A stretch of 64,000 nt of DNA, taken from contig JAXRKN010000041.1 in the NCBI GenBank assembly GCA_038502055.1, positions 2,585,501 through 2,649,500 on the forward strand. Direction: 5' to 3'. Source of the DNA: Tanytarsus gracilentus (lineage: Eukaryota; Arthropoda; Insecta; Diptera; Chironomidae). Within the stretch, counting starts at the first letter, position 1. Each line of letters starts with the position of its first letter. This document shows, in pieces, positions 34,348-45,800 of this stretch. The notes under the pieces are model-generated. The model saw only the letters and a list, made by a program, of their open reading frames with translations, searched no databases and was not told the origin of the DNA. The translations under genes were made by a program, and so were the position numbers.

Positions 34348-36593
34348 TTACCAGAAACCGTTTGAATTTCCACCTGGCGGAGCTCGAACTCGAATGCAAC
34401 TTTTATTAGGTTCAGTGACAGTTTCTAAGGAATAATTTTATAATTAATTTATTTTTTATTTTTAAAAAAGCTAAAATAATTCACCTTTTGAGATTGAGAA
34501 AGTTGATGTTTGCATGTCTCTTTGGCCATCTGGACGTGGTGCTTTGGCCGTGTGAGTGACCTGAGTGGAAGAGCTTCGAACAGAGTCAGCACGTTCTGGA
34601 ACGTAATCTCTATCCTCAAAATCGACCTGGAATTGATCGAGTGCATCAACAAAGTCTTCATGATCTCCGCCATTTTTGGCACCATAGATATATGGGCAAT
34701 TTGATGGAAGCGCGACGCATTGACCAAATCCTTGAGCTACACGTACTTTATCTTCTTCATAGCAAACCTTACCCTTAACGATGACATATTCAGGGGCTCC
34801 CGAAATTTTTGTACCCTCAAAAATATTGTAATCGCATGCCTGAGAGTTACCCTTGGAAGAAATCACTTGATTCACTTGATTGTTCCAAATGACTATGTCG
34901 GCATCAGAGCCAACGGCTATTTTTCCCTTTTTGGGATAAAGATTGAAGATTTTTGCGGCATTTGTGGAAGTGATTGCGACAAATTTCTGCAAATCAATCA
35001 AATTGGTGACAACACACTTTTCCCATACAACTTTCATTCGATCTTCGGCTCCATTGACACCATGTGGAACTTTAGTAAAGTCATTTTTGTTCTCCTCCTT
35101 TTGAGCTTTGGTAAATGTGCAATTGCCGGAAGAGACGACTTGAAGATCGTCTCTAAAAAAAATTAAATTTATTAAAATGACTTAAAGTGGATTAAATTTA
35201 GAACTCACAATGCAAGATGCTTCAAGAGTAATTTTGAGTTTTCAGGATCCCTCAAACGAAGTGGTGGCGATGTCAAAGTATAGACTGACGGTGCTAAGGG
35301 TGTCTTGCAGCCAATTGATGCGACCAAAATTTCTCCATAAACTCTTGCACCGCGACGCTTAGCGAGTGAAATTTGGTCCGCTGCTAATTTGGAACTGACT
35401 TTGGTGATGTAAACGGGCGATTCGCATTGATTTGCGATAACACAGACTCGATTAACGGCCTCCGCTTCCACCTCTGCATTTCGTGAAAGATCATGAGCTT
35501 CGGGTCCAGTTTGACCTCTCGCAATCAATTTCTCAACATTCTTCGCAATTATGTCGACATTTTCAGCATGAACTTGGCACAATGCTCCAATCTCTTTGCA
35601 TCTCTCAAAGATCTCATAGAGTGCAGTATCATTAAGCTCATAGTCATCTTCGCCCATTAAAACGGCAAAGGTATTAACCCCAAACTCTGAACAGAGGGTC
35701 TTCATCTCATCGCTTACAACTTTATTCCAACTATTATTTTATTTTGTAGAATAAAAGAAGAACTTTTAATATCTTGTGGTTTGCTAATTAAAAAAAAAGT
35801 TTGCAGAACTAAAATGTTACCGTGTGATAGCAATTCGAAAAGCGTAGTCGGCAACAGCTTTATCATTCGCTTTTGCACGCCATGCATTGAACGTCTCAAT
35901 TAGCGATTCTCCCTTTTCCGGAACAATCAAGTTTATGCAGCATGTCGTGCCACCAGCGACTGCCGCTCGTGTGCCGCTATAAAAGTCATCAGCTGACTTG
36001 ATTCCTTTTGACTCGCCATCAAAATAAGTGTTGGCATCAATTCCACCCGGCAAAACGTACTTGCCTTGAACATCGATAGATCTCACACCTCCAGGCACGG
36101 CAAAGTCAGCCGTACTGCCAATATACTTTATTTTACCATCCTCAATATAGATATCGACGTTAGTCAAAACTGAATCATGGTTTACGACTCGTGCACGCTT
36201 GATATAAAGCCGATTTTGTGAGCTCTGTAAAAAAAATTAACAAAAGGTTTCATTTTATGTGAATGATAATGAACACAATTACCATAAATATTCATACCAA
36301 AAATAAAAAAAAAAGTTATGTACAGGGAAGTTGAAAGAATTTCGTGCCGATTTTGGAAGTTTTCGGTAAAAATCAATATGACAGCGGTTTAAAAATAGTA
36401 CGAAACTTCCTCTTCATCTACCAACTTTTTTCAATTTGCCTAAATTTCAATGCGACATGCGAGCACTAACATTTTTTATATCGTGTAACATGATATGTAC
36501 GCACGATGATAAAATCGATAAGAATTTAAAGTTTTATAATACCTGGACATGGATGGGAATTTTCTTAGACGGCTTTGGTACGTCGTCTGCCAT
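34348..36593 (-). CDS. CRMP: Collapsin response mediator protein (dihydropyrimidinase-like)
   Basis: Five coding exons (36543-36593, 35821-36224, 35209-35730, 34485-35152, 34348-34424) give 573 residues in frame. The start MADDVPKPSKKIPIHVQ SSQNRLYIK and the amidohydrolase-fold body (KYVLPGGID, AVAGGTTCCINLIVP, RWNKVVSDEM, EIGALCQVHAENV, VWEKCV, NAAKIFNLYPKKGKI) are CRMP/DHPase. Metal-ligand positions are lost: DANTY (80-84) replaces the DxHxH motif, and Ala174 replaces the carboxylated Lys in the GVNSFK motif; His206 remains. It should therefore be non-catalytic, acting as a tubulin/cytoskeleton adaptor in neurons downstream of semaphorin signalling. The last exon encodes the conserved IRVRAPPGG tail and ends NSNGFW. 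No alternative exon with intact ligands was found here. The last exon and downstream spacer were duplicated with Hrb27C. Confidence 0.93.
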
Positions 36594-36643
36594 TTTTTAT
36601 TCCGACTGGACTCTTTTCTTCAATTAACTGCAAATATCTCACT

Positions 36644-36654
36644 CGGTCACACTG
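36644..36654 (+). promoter_or_regulatory. Perfect core-promoter motif 1 (M1BP site) upstream of CRMP
   Basis: CGGTCACACTG matches the Drosophila motif 1 consensus YGGTCACACTR at all positions and lies about 50 bases upstream of the CRMP start codon. The minus strand reads TTGCAGTTAATT around 36630, an initiator-like start. The motif is on the + strand, opposite to CRMP, which may mean a divergent start site. Confidence 0.5.
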
Positions 36655-39600
36655 CGGTAGAGAAAAGTTTCTTTTAATTTGAATTTCAACTATTAAAATT
36701 TGAGAAAAACTTTCACCACCAGAAGGACCTGTTCCTCAACATTAAATGATTCACTCGCAGTGCTTAATGTTCATGTGCATTCACTCACTCTCTCTCGATT
36801 CTGCGCAAATCTACGCATGACAAAATAAAAACAAATTCCCCCTTTTTTTAAAAGTCGTTCGCAAGCACATGTTTGTGAGTTCTTAATTCTTTGTCGTTAC
36901 TGCTGCTGCTGTGTGTGTGCATTTATAGAATTTTCCTGATATGAAAGTGCAAGTTTTTCTCCCTATCATTTCTCACACTCCCTACCCATTATTATCGAAA
37001 CGTTATATTTTAGTTGGTGATGCTGCAGAGAAAAGATAAACTATTTGAATTTTATGCCGATGCACGATTCTTTTCTCACACATAATTTTCATTTTCTACA
37101 TAAAATCATCTATTTATAATGCCGTCGACTCTCACTCGAGAATTATAAATTAAATTAATTTTCTTCTTCTTAATCAGTCTCGAGAAATTTATAACATGAA
37201 ACATTTGCCATGTTGCACATGTACGAGAGAATTTTTCTTCTCTACTGGTCAGAGATGGATGAAGCGAACCGTTGAAATGAAAAGAATTGAATCACAATGA
37301 GCACTCTACATGAAAAAAAAATAACATAAACTCAAGTGCCCCCAAGAACGGTAATTTTTTCGGCACATTAAAAACTTTACGATGCGAGAATTTTAAATTT
37401 TAACTCTTCACTCGTCGAGAAGTTATCGGAAGCACTTATGTTGCATTAATTGCTAACATGTTGAAAATTTATTAATATTTATAGGTCAAGCCACAGCAGC
37501 AGAGATATGTTATTAACACCCATTTATGTCCAATATCATGTTTTACCAAAAAAAAGTCTCTCTATTTGTCGTCAATACCTCTTTCACTCTCCGCTTTATG
37601 CCTTCACCGTGAATAATATGTTGCGATAGAGGAGAAAAAAAATAATAATTTTGTGTAGAAACGTGAACCAACTGGCTGAAGCGACGCGCACAAACTAATC
37701 CACCAAATTGAAATGTATACCGCAAAAAAAGCAAGCGGCGGAAAGAGACTATTGAGCAATGACTGGAGTCGAGTTGAGTAAGTGGAGAAGTTGGAAAAAC
37801 ATAATCTCTCACGAAAGCAGCATGAGTGGTAGTGTTAACTCATGGGTTGAATTAATTTGTTTGTTGAGAACTTTCAGTTATTTTTTTTGTTAAAATTCCC
37901 TGGAAAAAAGAACTGCCTGAAAAGTAAACAAAAAAAATAAAAAGTCAAACAAGTTAATTTTTTCATCATATTTTTAGTATATTTTTCCGTTTTTCTCAAT
38001 TAATTACAATTTCATAAAAGTTTCTTTTTATACACTTTTCAATTCATGTTCTTTCAATTTTAAAATTACTATTTCTTTATGTGTGTGTGTGTGTTCGACT
38101 GCACTTTAACATTATCATGCCCTCCTTATTCAATCCGATTGATTTTTGCTTTTATTTTCGCGGGGATTTTAAAGATTGTGTGCATTTATAAGAAACTAAT
38201 TTAACTAATTTTTTTTTCATTTTATTTATGCTATAAAATGACGTTGTTTTTTAATATTTCTCCTGTTCTAGTAGAAACGAAAGAAAAGTCCACAATTGAA
38301 TTCTAAGGAAAGCGAATAGATAATCAGTTTTTTCCCTCATCTATCTTCGATAAAAAAATCATTCTTATTATAAAAAAAAAAAACAAAAATTACATAAATT
38401 AATTAACAAAAATTTATATCGAATGTTAAGTTAGAGTCATTTCCACTTTTATTACATTTGTAGATAGTTTAAAATTAATTTAATCGATTTTATTCTCTCA
38501 TTTAAAAAACCATTTTCATTAAATTAGCAGCATTTGTCCAGTATGTTGTGTTGTGTATATTTATAATTGTTGTTGATTGGATTAACTATTTACAAGAGAG
38601 AAGATCGGGATATTGGAAAAATTCAAAATACTCTCCACTTTTTTTTCTTATTAAAAATATGCATTCAATAGTTAGATTCTACGCTATTTTCTTCTTGATA
38701 ATAACAACAAACATTCTAGTGGGTATACATCATCATCAATTAATTTTTTTTTCAGTATTTTCTAGCATTTCCCTTAATAGTTACTATTCTCGGCATGCCA
38801 CTAATTTATGGGAAAATTTTTGCAATTTTCACAAAAGTCTTTATGAAGTCGTCACAATTTTAGTCGTATGCAGAAGCGTGTGTGTGTGTTAAAGAGTCCC
38901 CCAAAACTCACCGCATCACGAAAAAAATTTAACGATTTTTTTTTTGATAATTTTGTTCATTCTTCGTTACATATCAAAATACGTGTCTAAGGTTAATTTT
39001 TTTTTCAATTCAATTTACTATCAATATAATTATTTACTGCTATACGTTTATTACCGAGTCAGTCACATACGATCAATTCAACTTTTCGTTTATTTCTTTT
39101 TCTTTTAAGTAAACAATCATTATCAACTTTCTTAGGACCGAGACAATCCCCACATATATATATTTTTTACATTATATAAAATCGTCAATGAAATGATTGT
39201 GAAATAAATTTTTTGTCCACCAATACAAAAAATGCTTCACAATCACTCGTCGATGCTTTTATGCGCTTTTATGATGACAAGAGATTCAAATTTACTTTTA
39301 ATTTGTTTACTTTTGCCGTAAAAAACTATTCCAGCACTCATCAGTGAGCTACAAAGCGAATTTTAAGTATTTTTCACGGGCTCATCATCATAATTCTCGT
39401 ATTGGTTTTTAAGTCAAAAAGATGTCTCTCTTTTCTTTTATGAAGAGTGTGTAATTTAATATTATCATTAGTTAATCAAATATTACATCATAAAAGCTTT
39501 TCATTCTTTCTCATTGTGTGTGTGTGTGTGTTTAATATAAATATACAAAAATTTTAATGTCTACATCATCAATTAATTATTTTAATTTAGTTTTAATTTT

Positions 39601-39846
39601 TTTTCTTCTCAGATCTTTTTTCATCTAAAAAAAGCGTCAATTAACTTTATACCTTTTTTTTGTCTCGATGAGGAAAAGGTGTGTTTGTGTGTAGATATTT
39701 TTTTCTCTTATTACTTTTTTCGCCTATATAATTTTCTTCTTCTTATGGACATCAATATTACATTATGTTAAAAACTACTAAAGAACTTTTATGCCTTACT
39801 TCTTTCGTCTTCGTTTACCAGTCTTTGCCGGTTGTGTTGGTAAGCA
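36655..39846. other. CRMP upstream region and osa 3' UTR
   Basis: No credible gene. The right part must be the 3' UTR of osa, whose stop codon is at 39847; its end cannot be placed because TTTATT motifs are frequent. TG repeats occur at 38080-38094 and 39515-39530. A minus-strand Pumilio-type site TGTAAATA lies at 38587-38594. A 114-codon + frame at 38548-38892 has low-complexity hydrophobic composition and is dismissed. Confidence 0.5.
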
Positions 39847-42800
39847 CTAAGATGATGCCGTCACGGTCTGTGGAATCGCAGGTGCTGAGGATTGAGCTGG
39901 CGCTGAGAGATTTGATGCATTCGCTGTTATCTGTTTGTTAATTGTGTTGAGTTTTGGTTTTATTAAGTCATCGTTGGTACTGTTTAGCATTTTACTAGGA
40001 TTGGGCGCCGTGAGAAAATTGGGCGGCTGTGGAGCTTTCGTAAAGTTTGGAAAATTTTGTGATGGTATTTGTGGATGCGAATTAAACATCGGAATCGGAG
40101 CTTTTTGACTATGATCGATAATGTTGACGGGCATTATTGAGTTTTTCTGACTCTCTGGAAGTATCTTTTGTGGCTCTTCCTCATTACTTGAGGGACCATT
40201 AGAGGGAGTTGTTACTGGACCAACACCACGTGATGTTTGAAAGAGAACTCTTGAAATTATTAGGGCAACTTGCTGATCCAAAATGTGACTCATCACAAGT
40301 CCTAGCAGTCGTTGTTCTTGTTGCATAAAGAGAGGCCTATTGTCGGGATGTTTAGAGAGATGGAGTAAAGTACCGGCAGCACGTCTCAACATATCCAAAC
40401 TCGTACCCATTGAGTCGGGATTCTCTCGAAGGAAATTGATGCCATGTTGATTGGCTACACCGAGTGCAGTTTGTTCAGCTTGTTCAATAAATGCCACCAA
40501 ATAAGAAACACATGGACTCTGGCGAGCTATTATACGTGCCATAATGCTATCGGCACCAGCGAGATAGTGAAGGAGATTAACGGAAAATTCTCGAAGAACT
40601 TGATCTTCATTTTTGCATAAATGCTTTGTCAACACGGCACACAATTTCTCTAAGCGAGCAAATGGCGGTGTAGCAATGACTAAGTCAACATTTGTGTCCG
40701 TCACACAAAGCCTGCAAAGTGCTTCCAGAGCGAGTCTTTGTGGACTGAGTATTGAGCTGTTGCTGAGGGTTGTGAATGGATCTTGACCATGTGCCGATGG
40801 ACATACAGCCCAGTGAAGAAGACCATCGAGAATTGGTCTCGAAACAGGCTCATCAAAGAGCGAGAGATCAAGATGACCTGAGATATTGGTTAGAGATACG
40901 AGCATATTTTCACGAATGGTCACAAGGAAGTCCCACCACCATTCACTTTCACCCTGAAGACTACTGCACGAATCTGAAAAGTCGGCATCTTCTTCGCGAT
41001 CATAGTTTCTCTGTTTCTTAGTTCTAACCGGATGTTCGTGATTGATGAGAAGTATTTTGCCAAGAATTGACAAAAATGTGGTGGATTTTGAGAACTCGAG
41101 CTCATTGCCAGGAACAAATGTCAAATTACGGAGAATTGTAGAGAGGCAAATGCATCGGCGAGCAAGTGAATCTTGACTGTCCGTTATCAAGTAGAGACTA
41201 GCTTCATCGCGTGTGTAGCACTCATCTTCATAACCACTCAAACGCCTTCTCTTTAAGCACTTGGCGGGATCACGTACTGTGCTTTTTACGTCAAAGCCAC
41301 AATTTTCTTGTTCTTTTTCGGATTCAACTTTTTCTTCTTTTATTTTTTCACTTTCACTCGCGTCGACTGGAATCGGTCCATTGGGAATCTTTTCGAGTTC
41401 CATATCGACTTGTCTACAGTCAGCATCGGCATTATTTTCTTTCTTAACCACGATGGCATTTTTTACTGGCGGTTTGTACAATTTTTTAGTGAGTTCTTCA
41501 ACCTCACGCTCTTCTTCGGATGATAATCTCATACGCTTGGGAGCAGATGGCTTCGATTCACTGTTAGCTTTACGTGACTTTTCAATGCTCTCTTCACTCT
41601 TTGAACTTTTGATGTAGCGTGCGAATGGAATGTGTGTAAATTCGGCTTTAAAGCAGTCCATAATGTATTCGACATCGCTGGGCTCGCTTGTAGCACTAAA
41701 TGGATCATCCTGAACCGATGCTTTGAGTAATGAGTCACGGTTTGCGTTTAGGTCCCACTTTCGTTGACTGTCCATTACGAAAATATCATTCGTTGCGTCT
41801 TGCAACTTCACGGGCACACCTTTTCGCGATTGCATAGTATAATTATAGGATTTTAATACCATAATGTGTTCATTTGGATTTGGCAATTCGGTAACTGAAC
41901 CCAAATCAACTGAAGAGTCTTGTTCTTCACGATTCGCTGACATTTCATTGTTTTTCTTATTACATCTAGTATCACCGGTATCACTATTACTAACTAAATT
42001 GCTACTTAATTTATTATCACCACCGTTTTTATTTTTGTTACACTCAACACCAACATCCTCTTCATCTCCATTCTTTATCGCAGCAATTGTCGAGCTTTTA
42101 AGTGCTTTTGAGTCGAACATATCGGAGAGGCTCTTTTGGAAGTGTTCCAAGAGAAGATTTAACAATCCCGGCAAGTGAGCCAATCCAAAGTAAACGACAG
42201 TTGCGTCATCGTAGAGGAGAACGTTTAGGACATCGAGTGCCCACGTACTCTCTGCCAAGAGACCTGACTTGATCGACATAAACAATCTCCAAGGATCAAC
42301 GGGACTGACGTCATGCCTCGTCATTCTTTTTCTCCGATAGAGCATCGGTTGCGTGGACTCAACACAGTCTGTTGGAAAAACGAGTTCGCGTTTCATTTGA
42401 GGACCTTGTTGCATTTGAGGATGTGGGCCTTGAGGTGGACCACCCTGATGCATTCCTGGATGTCCTGGATGATGCATAGGTTGCATATGAGGAGGACCAT
42501 ATTGATTTGGTATTTTGTTGATCGGTTGTGGTCCTTGAGGAGGTGGCATTGCGAAGGGTTTTCCACCCCTCTGTGGCGGTCTCATTGGACCTCCTTGCCA
42601 TGGTTGATTCTAAAAATTTTATAATTAATATTTCAATGAGTATTATAAGACAAAGCAAATCTTACAGGTCCATATTGTTGATTTGGCGGATAACGATTTT
42701 GATCCCACTGATTGGGTGGCTGATTAGGTCGAGGCCCTTGATTAGGTCCCCACTGTTGAGGGCCTTGTGGTGGATATTGAGGCCTAAATTGTTGTCCACC

Positions 42801-45800
42801 GCTACTATTTGGCGGCCATGATCCTGCAATTGAATGTTAATTATAAAAAAGTCTTCATATATAAAATTTACATTAATACATACCATACATCTGAGGTCGT
42901 TGACCTCCATATGGATAAGGCTGCTGATTTGGATCTTTTGTGAAATCTGGATGCCTTCTTGGTGGAGCGTTCTAAAATAAAAAATTATATAGGTAAGCTA
43001 AAGAAGTTCATAAAAATTTATCGGAAGAGAAAACACCAAAAACCGGGGGAAATGAGAACCAAATTACCACCCTCAAAAAAAAGAGAAATCTGACATACAC
43101 TCATTAGGATTTGGTGCTGTCTATTCGTTCCTGACTTTGATCCAATTAATTCTCGAGCGAGCTGAGAATTAGGGTCAATCTAACTCACACAATTTTCATC
43201 AAAAAAAAGGGGGAAAAAATAAAATTTGTATTTTTTACCTGATCTGGTCGATTGTAAAAGTCTTGATTGGGCGGTCCTTGCGGAAAGTTTTGAATTGGTG
43301 GTGGAACTGCAGACGATTGACTTTGATTTGATGGTGGATTAGGACCTGCAATCGTCGGCGGAGCTATTGGATGAGGTGGCTGTGAACCCGTCGCCGGATC
43401 TTGAGGCATAGCTGATGATGATGTCGCTGGTGATTGTTGTTGTTGCTGTTGTTGAGAGACATTAGGTGGTGGAGGCGTTTGTTGAGGCGGTCCATATGGT
43501 CTAGGACCTTGTTGAGGAGGATATCCGCCCGGATATCGATATTCATTTTGAGGTGGTGGTGCTGAATTTCTGAAATTACTGCAAAAAAAGCTAGAATTAT
43601 GTGACATTTCATATAATAATAAAATTAACTTACGCATCATCCGGTCCACCGTATGGCGGATACATTTGACGATTCTGAGTGCCATACTGATTTTGAGCTG
43701 GAAATTGTCCGGCTGCATGAGGCCCATATGGCTGTTGTTCGGGAGGACCTACAAACGGCTGTTGATGCTGAAATTGTCCTTGATAGGGACCTGAAAATAA
43801 AAAGCGACGATAAATCATTTTGAAACGACTATGTTGGTCTTTAATGAGTTCTAGTTGCGTGCAGAATGTTTTAAAATTAAAAATATAAATATATGTTCAT
43901 ATTATGTGACAATGAGAAATTTTTTAATTTCAACGGGAGCGTGTAACAAGTGATTGTGTGTAGTTTTTTGTGCAATATGTATATTTTTTAGAGTGACACA
44001 TTCATCGCAGGCAAATTATCGAAACTATAAAAAAAATTATACACCATATATATAGATTTCGTAAAAAGCCTTTTTTAAAAAAAAATGTTGTTGAATTTCA
44101 AATTAGTACCACAAAACATAATAAAAATGATACATAAATAAACATGAATTGGGAATGAGAGAGAAAAATTAACATAAAAAAATAAAAAATGAGAGAGAGA
44201 GAGAGATGATAGCGATAATATACCTTGAGGCCGAGGATATTGAGCACCTGTGTGTTGCTGCTGTTGTTGCTGATATTGAGGTCTAGATGCAACGGGATCC
44301 TCAAAGGGATTACTCACAGCTATGTTATCGTTAGTGGCTTGTGGTGCATTACCTGATGAATTGATATACAAAATTTTGTTTGATTTTTCTTATGATACAA
44401 AATTTACAAAATAATTTTCTCTTTTCATAGGAACGAAGGGGTTGGTTTTGGAGGAGAGGAATTTAATGGGTAAATTGGTAAAAAATCATAAATATGGTGA
44501 TGGTTATATGATTATTACAAATTTAAAAATATATATATGTTATGCAACTTAAACTTAAAAACTTCAGTTCTAAAGCTAATTGCAGCGAATATTTACAAGC
44601 TGTTCATGTATACAAAATATGTGGAGAGAGAAAGATAGAGCGAGAGAAAAATTCTCTAATGAGTTATTGTGAAAGTGTTTGTTAGTTTAAAACAAAAGTT
44701 TTGAATTGCAATCTACATTCCGTATAATAATTATGATTGTTACTTTTTATATTTTTTTGGTGAGCATTATTTTAAGAAAGATAATGAAAATATTTGTAAT
44801 TACCAGGTTGTTGATGTGGTGGTTGTGTATTCGATTGAGATGGTGGTCTTTGCATGCCGTAATCGGGTTGAACTGCATTTGGGGGATATTGTCCAGGCGG
44901 GGGATAACCTGTATATCCGTCCATGCTTGCTCCACTTGAGCCAGGCGGCGCTGGAAATGAGTCTTGTGAATTGCTCGATCCAGGCGAAGGAACTGACTTT
45001 GGATTAGGTGTTTTCTTCTTTGATGTCGACTCTACTGACAATATAATGGGTCCAGGATCAATTCCGCCTCGATCAAATTGGCATTCGAAGGGCAAAATAC
45101 TTTTAATGTAATGTTTCCTTAGCGTGTATGCTGCACTACTGCTTGCACCGATTCCTAATAAGCCTGCAACATCTTTCCATGTCTTATTCTTGGTAACCTG
45201 CAATTAAAAATTGTTTTAATTTCTGATGCAAAAAATTTAATGAGCTTTTTGTTGCAAACAAACTAACCTCCATAAAACCTCCTCGTTCCTTAACATATAA
45301 ATACAGCCGATATAAATCTAGTGGTTGTTTAGAAATTGTAGGACACGCTGTCACTGGTTTTCTAATCTCATCCATATATCCTAATAGTCGATCGAGGAAT
45401 CCCCTCCTCTCGGGATTTTCATCCATTTCATAAAGTTTTGCTAAGCTATCGGATTTCTAAAAGGCACATGGTAAAAATGAGAAAATGCAAGTTTTTTTAA
45501 TTCAAACATCCTTACTGATGCTTTTGATGATGATCTAAATGATTCTGGTGGTACTACGGGAGGACTATTAAATACCGGACTCGCTGGTGTTCGAGGCCAT
45601 GGTGGAGATCCCATTTCGAAGTCTTCATTATGAGGCATACTTGTACTTGGCGATGCCTGATTAGGGGTCATTGGATGACCAAACATCATTTCATTTGCCT
45701 TTCGTGGCTTAGAAGTTGATTCTTCTCCTGACGCTAAAGTAATTTAATTATAAGTTAGGTAAGTTATATTTTATATTTTATGAACCTTCACCAAACATTT

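Larger units (their letters stand above)
33271..34424 (-). repeat. Tandem duplication, upstream copy B
   Basis: Runs from the functional CRMP last exon through the CRMP/Hrb27C spacer and Hrb27C-like exons 1-3 to a breakpoint inside exon 4, about ten codons or fewer after the acceptor. Beyond the break (about 33270-33280) the sequence becomes the distal end of copy A. This head-to-tail order is that of a simple tandem duplication. Confidence 0.75.

Noticed and set aside
38548..38892. 114-codon hydrophobic + frame
   Set aside because: Poly(T)-driven Phe/Ile/Leu composition antisense to the osa 3' UTR; no signal-peptide or family pattern.
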